Source: Beta vulgaris subsp. vulgaris (lineage: Eukaryota; Streptophyta; Magnoliopsida; Caryophyllales; Amaranthaceae). Taken from it: 64,000 nucleotides of DNA. The notes under the pieces were generated by a model. That model did not search any database. It was not told the DNA's origin and saw only the letters and a list, made by a program, of their open reading frames with translations. The number at the start of each line of letters is the position of its first letter. The first letter of the stretch is position 1. Shown one piece after another: positions 55,346 to 64,000 of the stretch. The position numbers were made by a program, and so were the translations under genes. Where the stretch lies: positions 37,533,421 through 37,597,420 of the forward strand of contig NC_079207.1 in the NCBI RefSeq assembly GCF_026745355.1. Reading direction: 5' to 3'.

Positions 55346-56391
55346 GTAATTAAATATCACAACTCCCAAAGATAGGTTCTAAAACTGGAGACTTGTGCAA
55401 CAATGATTGGCTCGAATCCCGATGCTAACTCCTGACCAGCAACCTGCAAAAAAGGGACCCACCCTGGAGGTTTGGGTGGTATTTCCCCCTCCGATGCTTA
55501 AGTCAGATATTAGGGATGTGAAGGAACTTTTAGAAAGAGAAAGTAGAGAGAGAGAGAGAGAAGAATTTATGGCAGAATAACAGTACTATGCTCTGAAAAC
55601 GTACCTTTCTCACTGAAATCAAGGACTACTTATACTGTTTGAAATGACTGTTGTACCTTGATGTCACCCTAATTTGGGAGCATCTGATTGGCTAATCAAT
55701 AAAATGGTGACACGTGGCAGTAATTGATTGGTCAGTACACCTCACTTTCATACAAAGGTGCAGACTACTTTTGCTGGGCCTAAGTACAACTTTTGGGCCA
55801 AGATAGGGACTTTAGTACACTTTTCTTCAGGAGATATACTTTTAGCCCTGAAGCTTTCTGGCCCTTTGTACTTTTACCCTTATGAGCACCTGCCACGTGT
55901 AGGGCTCTGATGAGGCCACTTGTCATCTTGGTAGCCCTTGATTTTTGGGCTACAACATTTGCCCCTTAAAAGAGGGAGTTATTATTTTCTTAGGCGCCAA
56001 GACGGTTAATCTTCCTCTTTTAACCGACCTGGAACTGCCTTTTTTCTTTTTCAAAAAAGAGGCGCCATTTTGCCGGTCTCCACAGGTCAACTCCTGAGAG
56101 CAACGGTTATTTTTTACCGGATGGGGGGGGGGGAGGTCATTTTCACCCCTCTATAAATATGTGCCTTAGTCGCTCCTGGAATCATTTTAACATTGCTGAG
56201 AAATTTTCTAGAGAGAGAGACTCTGCAATTTTTACTGAGCTTTTAGAGAGAGAAACTACTCCCGTCCAAGCTCTTGCAACTGCTACTTCACTCGTCTGAG
56301 ATTTCAACTCGTCCTTGATATTCGTCCGAGCTTTCATCTACAGGTATTTTCTTAACTCTCTTTCTTGCTTTTTCGCACATATATTAAGAAA
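55346..56391 (+). promoter_or_regulatory. Promoter/LTR-like region of the antisense gene (copy 1)
   Basis: It contains two CACGTG G-box cores (GACACGTGGCAG at about 55709 and GCCACGTGTAGG at about 55892) and TATAAAT at 56152-56158. A leader with a GAGAGAGA tract and CGTCC-rich text precedes the ATG at 56392. An (AG)n run is at 55545-55560. The block around 55600-55740 resembles 1-133. It may be part of the LTR of the minus-strand Tat element, but no second LTR is in the window to prove this. Confidence 0.5.
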
Positions 56392-57132
56392 ATGAGCTCG
56401 TCTTCTTCATCGAACAAACCCGGCCGCTCAAGGGTTGGTACTAGCCCTAGAACAGAGGGCCTATCTTCTTCGGCATCTTCTAGAGTTGGACCCATCTTGG
56501 CCGGACATGCATTCTTTTTCTTTTCTCATGGCCGGCAAAGTCAGACGACCTAGCTTTACCTGTGCAGGGTAATCTGTGCGCGCGTCAAGCAAACAGCTCG
56601 TATCAGACGAGGAGTTAACCTGCCGGCCTGCAGCTCGAAAATGGAGGCATCTACTGGACGGATTCCCGCTGACGGAGAGCGCGAAGTCCAAAGTGCTCGT
56701 CCAGCAACCCCAAGTCCTTCCCCTGAATACGTCCAGGAGGAACAAGAAATTAGAGGCTCCCCAGATCCCAGCCCGTCCATACGTAGGACGGTCTCGGATG
56801 AGCCAAAGACGGCCAGCTCTTCCAATCCTGCTAGCGATTCAGAGGAGCCGTCGACAACTTCGTCTGAAATAAGACGGCGGCTAGGTCCTCTTTCTGACCC
56901 TAGATTTATCTTGGCCGATAACACTTGGCTGGGACGATTAGGCTCGGACCTTAGACCTTTTTCAATGGCTATGCCCATGCCGGGCTACCAATTCGTCCTC
57001 CCTGGCAGAGAGGATACCATATTTAGTGCCCCCTCGGGCTATTTTGCTGTTTACCGCCTGACATTAGATGCCGGCCTGCGCTTTCCTCTTCACCCTTTCA
57101 TCAGCCAGCTTCTTCATTACTATGGCATATGA
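56392..57132 (+). pseudogene. Truncated duplicate of the antisense 'gypsy-type transposon' gene
   Basis: The start MSSSSSSNKPGRSRVGTSPR is followed by a stop near 56550. The main part is in another frame (56641-57132), so an intron probably lies between, or the gene is broken. It carries a Ser/Pro-rich linker, then the start of the conserved domain: FSMAMPMPGYQFVLPGREDT, FAVYRLTLDAGLRFPLHPFI and SQLLHYYGI. It ends at the duplication junction with TGA at 57130-57132. Unlike copy 2, the FAVYRLTLDAG stretch is in frame here. Confidence 0.75.
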
Positions 57133-57136
57133 CATA

Positions 57137-60012
57137 AATAAACAAAAAATCTTTACTATCCCTCTTAGATTCTACTGCATAAATTACCGTGAAAAAGGGA
57201 AATGGGAACTATATTTTGAGACGGAGGGAGTATTATTTAATTAAACAACATAATCTTGTTTTCCCCCTTGTATGTTGCTTTTTCCAATTTCTTTGAGACT
57301 CTGAGTGGGGTGATGCAAGTCAGCGTAACGTCGGAATCTAGATGATTTACAGGATAGATGCCTCCACAAGTCATACAAGCTGCTACCAGCTTATTCATGA
57401 AAGCTCTGCACACGATATGCTTGCTAACATAGAAGATTTGTTTTTTCTTACTAACATAACACGATATGCAGTTCTATGCTTTAACATATGTGTTAGCTAA
57501 CATATCGTGTTGCAATTATGAACCTATCCCTTATTTCGCTCTCTAAACATAGTACTCTCTTTAATATATATTTCCCCGTTTCACAATAAGTGAGATACTT
57601 TCTTTATATGAAACTAGCCTTTTGTGCACGCGATGCGTGCGAGGATATTACATCCAAATGAATCATGATGGGTTGGTTTAGGTTATTTTTATTTTGAGCA
57701 ATAAAACTTGTGCACTACCTGTCTGATTTCATTTAGGAGAATTTTTTTAAAAAAAATCTTGCTTGTTAACCGCGAACAGTTGGTCCGTATACTTATTTGC
57801 CACTTAAATCGGTGAAGAGTAATTTTTCTCCTTTTGTAAATGTTCACACTTTGAGTTTCAATTATATTTGAAATGAAATTTCAAAATTTTCATACACAAT
57901 CTGATTTTGCATGAAATGGTCATTTTAAATTTTCTCCTTTTCTAAATTTTAACACTTTGAGTTTCAATTATATTTGAAATGAAATTTTAAGTTTTTCTTA
58001 CACAATCTGATTTCATGAAATGGGTATTTTAATTTTTCTCATTTTCTAAATTTTAACACTTTGAGTTTCAATTATATTTGAATGAAATTTTAAAATTTTC
58101 ATACACAATTTGATTCTGCATGAAATGGTTTTCGCAAATTAATGTAATTTTTTTCCTAAAAATGAATTTTTGCAAAAGTTGTTCGCAAAAAGGTTTGATA
58201 TTGTTTTTGTTACGTAGTGTAAAACTAGTAATTAAATATCACAACTCCCAAAGATAGGTTCTAAAACTGGAGACTTGTGCAACAATGATTGGCTCGAATC
58301 CCGATGCTAACTCTTGACCAGCAACCTGCAAAAAAGGGACCCACCCTGGAGGTTTGGGTGGTATTTCCCCCTCCGATGCTTAAGTCAGATATTAGGGATG
58401 TGAAGGAACTTTTAGAAGAGAAAGTAGAGAGAGAGAGCGAGAAGAATTTATGGCAGAATAACAGTACTATGCTCTGAAAACGTACCTTTCTCACTGAAAT
58501 CAAGGACTACTTATACTGTTTGAAATGACTGTTGTACCTTGATGTCACCCTAATTTGGGAGCATCTGATTGGCTAATCAATAAAATGGTGATACGTGGCA
58601 GTAATTGATTGGTCAGTACACCTCACTTTCATACAAAGGTGCAGACTACTTTTGCTGGGCCTAAGTACAACTTTTGGGCCAAGATAGGGACTTTAGTACA
58701 CTTTTCTTCAGGAGATATACTTTTAGCCCTGAAGCTTTCTGGCCCTTTGTACTTTTACCCTTATGAGCACCTGCCACGTGTAGGGCTCTGATGAGGCCAC
58801 TTGTCATCTTGGTAGCCCTTGATTTTTGGGCTACAACATTTGCCCCTTAAAAGAGGGAGTTATTATTTTCTTAGGCGCCAAGACGGTTAATCTTCCTCTT
58901 TTAACCGACCTGGAACTGCCTTTTTCTTTTTCAAAAAAGAGGCGCCATTTTGCCGGTCTCCACAGGTCAACTCCTGAGAGCAACGGTTATTTTTTTACCG
59001 GATGGGGGGGGGAGGTCATTTTCACCCCTCTATAAATATGTGCCTTAGTCGCTCCTGGAATCATTTTAACATTGCTGAGAAATTTTCTAGAGAGAGAGAC
59101 TCTGCAATTTTTACTGAGCTTTTAGAGAGAGAAACTACTCCCGTCCAAGCTCTTGCAACTGCTACTTCACTCGTCTGAGATTTCAACTCGTCCTTGATAT
59201 TCGTCCGAGCTTTCATCTACAGGTATTTTCTTAACTCTCTTTCTTGCTTTTTCGCACATATATTAAGAAAATGAGCTCGTCTTCTTCATCGAACAAACCC
59301 GGCCGCTCAAGGGTTGGTACTAGCCCTAGAACAGAGGGCCTATCTTCTTCGGCATCTTCTAGAGTTGGACCCATCTTGGCCGGACATGCATTCTTTTTCT
59401 TTTCTCATGGCCGGCAAAGTCAGACGACCAGTCTTTACCTGTGCAGGGTAATCTGGCGCGCGTCAAGCAAACAGCTCGTATCAGACGAGGAGTTAACCTG
59501 CCGGCCTGCAGCTCGAAAATGGAGGCATCTACTGGACGGATTCCCGCTGACGGAGAGCGCGAAGTCCAAAGTGCTCGTCCAGCAACCCCAAGTCCTTACC
59601 CTGAATACGTCCAGGAGGAACAAGAAATTAGAGGCTCCCCAGATCCCAGCCCGTCCATACGTAGGACGGTCTCGGATGAGCCAAAGACGGCCAGCTCTTC
59701 CAATCCTGCTAGCGATTCAGAGGAGCCGTCGACAACTTCGTCTGAAATAAGACGGCGGCTAGGTCCTCTTTCTGACCCTAGATTTATCTTGGCCGATAAC
59801 ACTTGGCTGGGACGATTAGGCTCGGACCTTAGACCTTTTTCAATGGCTATGCCCATACCGGGCTACCAATTCGTCCTCCCTGGCCGAGAGGATACCATAT
59901 TTAGTGCCCCCTCGGGCCATTTTGCTGTTTACGCCTGCATTAGATGCCGGCCTGCGCTTTCCTCTTCACCCTTTCATCAGCCAACTTCTTCAGTACTACG
60001 ACATAGGACATA
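57137..60012 (+). repeat. Tandem duplication, copy 2 (about 2.88 kb)
   Basis: This is the second copy. Sequence beyond 60012 is single and continues the antisense gene, so copy 2 holds the original right-hand context and copy 1 the original left-hand context (the whole MITE). Differences are scattered substitutions and small indels. Confidence 0.93.
58234..59270 (+). promoter_or_regulatory. Promoter/LTR-like region of the antisense gene (copy 2)
   Basis: This is the duplicate of 55346-56391. TATAAAT lies at 59031-59037, 234 bases before the ATG at 59271. In this copy one of the two G-box-like sites has changed (GATACGTGGCAG near 58590), while GCCACGTGTAGG near 58774 is kept. Confidence 0.5.
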
Positions 60013-62565
60013 ATCAACTTGCCCCAAACTCCTGGCAAAACATCCTTACTTTTCTGGCCGTTTGTAATTTAAAAGGAAAGGACCCTTCTCTGGCCGCCTT
60101 CACCCACATTCATTACGTTGCCAAGGTTCCTAGAACCATTGAATGAAGCTGGCTAAGTGTATGCAACCGTCAAGGATTCTTGACGTCTTGGGATAAGACA
60201 TCCAAAATGCACTCTTGGAAGGGTGAGTTCCTATTCGTCCAAGCGCCCAGTAAAGCGGTTGCTAATCGGCTTCGGTATTTTAGCCGATCCAACACTAACA
60301 CTGGACGGATGGCTTCGTATCTGGAGCTAGAGAGTAACTCTGCCGAGGAGATGGTGGAGTACTTCCGGATTTCGGAGTATTCCATGGAAGACGTCTCCTT
60401 CAAGGGCCCGTCCAATTATCCCTTTAAAGAGATATTCTATCATGATAACTTCTTAGTCGCTGTCGGTTTGCGGCAGGACGAGGACAGAGGTATAACTACT
60501 AAAAATTTTCCAAGTAGAATTCCCGGCCTAATTATCGTTCGTCTAACATCTGCTTCTTTATTTCCTTTTTGCAGATTCGGCCAGAAGTAAACTGAGAAAA
60601 TCTTGGATAGGAGACATGAGCTCGTCCAGATTTGCAGATACTATCTGGAACGAATACAGTAAATCTGGTGCCGAAAAGAGGGCCGACACCCTGGTAAGAT
60701 TACCGACCTCATTTTTTTTTTTTAACAAAACGTCCAAGCAATGGCTGGACGAGCTGCTTCTTTTGTAGAGCAGTACGTCCAGATGAAGGCTGGACGAGCT
60801 GTCCCTCTGAGGAGCAACTCGTCCAGTTTGATTGCTGGACGGGCTGCCTCTTCGAGGGGCAACACGTCCAGATGAAGGCTGGACGAGCTGTCTACTCGAG
60901 GAGCAACTCGTCCAGTTTGATTGCTTGACGGGCTGCCTCTTCGAGGAGCAACACGTCCAGACGATGGCTGGACGAGCTGCCTCTTTGAAGAGCAACTCGT
61001 CCAGATGATGGCTGGACGGGCTGCCTCTTTGAAGAGCAACTCGTCCAGATGATGGCTGGACGGCCTGCCTCCATGATGAGCAGGACGTCCGGATGCATCC
61101 GGACGATTTCCCTCTTTGAAGGGCCTCTAAGTTATTACATATTTCCAATCTTTCAGAAAAATGCCCCAACATCCAAAGCCTTGGCTGAGAAGGCGGCAGC
61201 GAAGAAGCGGCCGGCTGGAACCAGTGAAGCTCCTCCTTCTAAGAAGGCAAAGGGATTCACTGCCAAGAAGAAGAAACGACACGGCCGGTTCCTAAGGTCG
61301 TGATCGATATACCGGCCAAAGAAGAGGCCAAGGAGGAACCGGCCGAGATTGGCTCTCTGGCCCTGGTGACCTACGCCGGCCCTGCCGAGCAGCCTGCACT
61401 TCACAACCTGACGAGGTTGTTGTTTGGACGATGCAGGACAATCTTCTCAGCCGGACGCGGCTGCAGACGGGTCCGCTTTCTCTGGACCAGTGGCCAAGCT
61501 GGTAGGCCAGATGCACTACCTATAGGACGGCGTCCCGTTCTTCTGGTGAGTCTTATTATTCAAACGTAGTTAGAACACTACGGGTTGGCGGGCGTCCGAT
61601 GAGTCCGTCCAACAAACAGGCCGTGGTTATTCCCATCAGATGTACTGACGAGTCTAATCTTTCAGATAAAGGGAAGGGTCCAGCTGTTGACGGCTCTCCT
61701 ATTCTTTCTGACGATGAATCTTCTCCGGCTTTTGGAAAGATGTCATGTCCGACGCGAGAAGCTCAAGCTGGAGCTTTTCAAGTGCTTTCCTGAACCCTAC
61801 ATTAAGGGGTTGAGGGGAGCATCATCAGGGCATGTAGGATACATGTCTCAACTTGCTGCCGAGGTACATCTTTCTTTCTTTAGACGTTTATTTTCTTTAC
61901 TTAGATATATTTTCTCCAAGTTGCATTCGTCCTGAATCTTTTGTCCTCCTATTTTCAGATCTTTGCTTGCAGCATAATAACTGAAGATTGGGCGAAGGAG
62001 CTTAGAAAAGAAAATAAAAGGCTCGTCCAAGATGTGACCGCGGCTGCGGACCTAGCTCAGTTCAAAATGGCCGAGCAGGAAGTGCTGCATCAGCAGTCCA
62101 AGCTGGCCTGGGAGATGCGGTCAGCCGATATTGAGTCTCAAAACAAGAGTTATCTACTTCGGCTGACCGAAATGTTGGACGAGAGAGCGTCTCTGGAACG
62201 CTACCTTTGGACGAGAGAACTCAGTCATGACCATGGCTGCCGAGTTTTACAAAGAAAACCTCGTCCTGAAGGTTAAAAATCAAACTCTCCGAGCTGAGGT
62301 CGCGGCCACGGTTGAAGAGGCCAAGGAGGCTATGAACACCGTCATAGATACCTCAAAAGAATGGGCTGTGCAGGCCTTTGGTATGATGGCTGAAGAAGAG
62401 GATATTCCAAGATATGCTCGTCGGCTGGAGTTCCAAGAAAGCTTGCACAAAGCCACAATATCAGGGGCAGAACTTCCCGTCTTCGAAGAATCTTCTGAGG
62501 ATGAAGAAGGAGAAGAAGATATGGAGGCTCAGGACGAAGATGACAATGATCCTCCTGCCGCTTAA
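59271..62565 (+). pseudogene. Antisense extra ORF of a Tat-type retrotransposon ('putative gypsy type transposon' family), broken
   Basis: The conserved domain spans 59840-60590: YQFVLPGREDTIFSAPSG, then GLRFPLHPFISQLLQYY, LAPNSWQNILTFLAVCNLKG and KMHSWKGEFLFVQAP. A spliced C-terminal part follows. Likely introns are 60491-60573 (GTATAA..TTGCAG) and 60694-61157 (GTAAGA..TTTCAG); the latter holds the minisatellite. A Lys-rich exon (AKKRPAGTSEAPPSKKAKGF), a coiled coil (61990-62200) and an acidic tail (ESSEDEEGEEDMEAQDEDDN) end at 62565. Lesions: a two-base loss near 59935, TGA at 60144-60146, and a frameshift near 61285. Its position, convergent with the minus-strand pol, is that of antisense extra ORFs known from Tat elements; their function is unknown. 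Confidence 0.8.
60733..61110. repeat. 45-bp minisatellite of self-complementary units inside an intron
   Basis: Eight to nine units have GCTGGAC (or GCTTGAC) at 60744, 60789, 60834, 60878, 60923, 60967, 61011 and 61055, so the period is 44-45. Each unit contains CTCGTCCAG..CTGGACGAG in inverted orientation, able to form a short hairpin. Because 45 is a multiple of three, long frames appear on the minus strand (a 15-residue LDELL..EAARPA repeat). These are by-products of the repeat. Confidence 0.9.
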
Positions 62566-63575
62566 TTTCCTTTGTTGTATCTTGGCCGTGAGCCACTTGT
62601 ACCTTTTTTCTTTTAGACTAGCTTGTAAACTTCTCTTGATTTATGGAAAATTATCTTTCTCAATTTCACTTGTTATACTTTACTTGTTTAAGAGCCTTGC
62701 ATTACAATTCCATATTTATGCCAAGTACAAAAGCAACTCGTCAACATACTTCAGACGATCCTCTCAGCTCTTTTGGCCGGTTGTTTTAAAGCCTTTATTT
62801 ATGTCCCAGGCTTAGATGGACAAGTATAAATCAATTCTCAACATTTTCTATCTGACCCATTAGTTCTTTTCTGGACGTTCATCACCAGATGCCCAGCAAA
62901 ACTTGTTTTAAAGTTTGAGTTTTAAAATCTGCTAAGTTAATAGTTTGCTCGGCCAGAACTTGGGTAATCACTCGTCATTGGACAAAGACTTAGTCATTTA
63001 TAAATTATGCCCCTATATCCCCCCTTCTTGGACGAGGAGTTTTTATAACTTTCCTCTGTTCAAGAAGGAGTTAAGACCATAATTTTTAAATAACTTGGAC
63101 GTTTTTCTAAGAGTGATTGCAACTCGTCCATCTTTGTTAAATTATGAAATAACTTGTTCCTTTACTAAGGTTGTTATTTCTAAGTTTTTGTCTTTTGGAC
63201 GGAAAGTAGATACCTTTACTAAGGCGTCCTAATTCCAGCCGACCTTGTTTAGGAGATGTTTAACTCTTTAAGTAAACAACCGGCCAAACTGTATTTATCC
63301 ATTTTGGACGATAACATGTTCAGCCATCCTCCTAATGAAAGGTGCATTGTCTTTTTGCTCTGTTAAATTAGTTAGCTTTGGACGATAGTATATAACTTAA
63401 GCAAACAAATCAAACAAAGTCATAGAGAAGTAGAGCTGTATTATATGAAGTTTGCTTGACGAATAGTCAAGTACATGTATACATTCTACTTTTTCATTGT
63501 AATGCATTATAAAAGATTACAATTTGTAGGATGCCCTAAACAAAGTATTTTTTCAAAGTGTCAGAATTCCACGTC
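62566..63575. other. Spacer between the antisense gene and the pol end
   Basis: About 1 kb lies between two convergent stop codons. It has no coding frame. The words GGACG/CGTCC occur about once per 100 bases, and GGCCGG/CCGGCC-type words also recur. It probably holds the 3' ends of both transcripts. Confidence 0.5.
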
Positions 63576-64000
63576 CTAGGAATGGACGTCCGTCCAGCCT
63601 TCCAGACGAAAGGTGCCATTCTGAACTACTTCGATTATTTTGTAGGGTCCTTCCCAGTTAGGGGTAAGCTTGCCTAACTTTTGGCTCGGCCGACCTTCCA
63701 TTTTCCTTAAGACGAGGTCTCCCAGCTTTAACGGACGCCTTGCAACTCTTTGTTGAACTCCCTTGCCATTCTCAACTTGTATAGTTGCATTCTCAGCAAA
63801 GCATTGCCCCTGACTTCGGAACTAAGTCCAAAGCCGTCCTAAGAGCTGCCCAGTTAGCATCTTCTGAGTACATCATTACCTTAAGGTGGGTTCTTCAACC
63901 TCAATAGGAAGGACGGCCTCAGAGCCATAGACCATCATGAAAGGAGTCTCTCCGTGGAATTCTTGGCCGTTGTCCTTATTGACCATAAGACCAGCTGCAA
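63576..64000 (-). pseudogene. Ty3/gypsy (Tat-type) pol, integrase C-terminal end, continues past the window
   Basis: Minus-strand blocks: NGQEFHGETPFMMVYGSEAV then LPIEVEEPT (63990-63880), LYKLRMAREFNKEL (about 63790-63745), and KLGDLVLRKMEGRPSQKLGK then LTPNWEGPYKI (63730-63640), ending at a stop at 63576-63578. The T-P-x-x-x-V-Y-G-x-E-A-V and K-L-x-P-x-W-E-G-P-Y motifs are the integrase C-terminal region of Tat/Retand-type elements. There are frame changes near 63895, between 63830 and 63810, and near 63740, so it is inactive. Confidence 0.85.

Larger units (their letters stand above)
54249..57136 (+). repeat. Tandem duplication, copy 1 (about 2.89 kb)
   Basis: It is colinear with 57137-60012 at near identity: the word 'taaacaaaaaatctttacta' occurs at 54251 and 57139 (offset 2,888), and the far end (gacata) at 57131 and 60007 (offset 2,876). 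It includes part of a MITE, a Helitron-like end, a 105-bp repeat, a promoter region and the 5' part of the antisense gene. The junction is at about 57136, with short homology (ATAA). Confidence 0.93.

Noticed and set aside
60733..61110. CRISPR-like regular array
   Set aside because: Units are contiguous and similar throughout, without unique spacers, and the genome is a plant's. It is a minisatellite.
60558..61172. 204-codon minus-strand ORF with a 15-residue repeat
   Set aside because: It is the reverse reading of the 45-bp minisatellite. A unit length divisible by three keeps frames open on both strands, and no domain or start context supports it.

Overview
This is plant nuclear DNA, most likely from a eudicot. 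It is AT-rich, has a multi-exon gene with GT-AG introns, and is dense in LTR retrotransposons, Stowaway-type MITEs and other repeats. The order cannot be fixed from the sequence alone. Only two ordinary host genes are recognisable, and both are on the plus strand.

(1) ABCG7 (4831-38165) is a half-size ABC transporter of the ABCG/WBC family. Eleven exons can be joined through GT-AG junctions with consistent phase to a 739-residue open frame. Its introns hold most of the repeats in the left half. Intron 8 alone is about 18.8 kb. It contains a 7.2-kb gag-protease-only LTR retrotransposon (23447-30646; target duplication ATTAC; tRNA-Asp primer site) inserted in a decayed Ty1/copia element, a probable related LTR relic, a hAT-like element and a Stowaway MITE. 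Intron 7 has a ~580-bp foldback. Intron 10 has three Stowaway-like MITEs.

(2) A single-exon PIN-LIKES (PILS2-type) auxin carrier gene lies at 52244-53590, with a probable leader intron and an upstream ORF whose stop overlaps the main start.

The rest is mobile DNA. 1-4830 has a 2.5-kb solo LTR (139-2651, target duplication AGACA) inserted in a sequence related to the repeat at 55.6 kb. 38.66-40.0 kb has an LTR end plus gag relic. 40.27-47.53 kb is a decayed Ty3 chromovirus (gag, broken protease, RT, RNase H, integrase, chromodomain, polypurine tract, 3' LTR) without a recognisable 5' LTR. 47.6-49.9 kb has a plant-mobile-domain fragment next to two LTR pieces in opposite orientation. 50.43-51.08 kb is another LTR.

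54.2-64.0 kb is the most unusual part. A minus-strand Tat-type Ty3 element enters from the right edge (integrase C-terminal end, frameshifted). Convergent to it on the plus strand is an intron-containing gene of the 'putative gypsy type transposon' family, the arrangement known as an antisense extra ORF in Tat elements. Its 5' half and promoter region were tandemly duplicated (about 2.88 kb). One intron is a 45-bp minisatellite of self-complementary units, and the GGACG/CGTCC word of those units recurs through the element.
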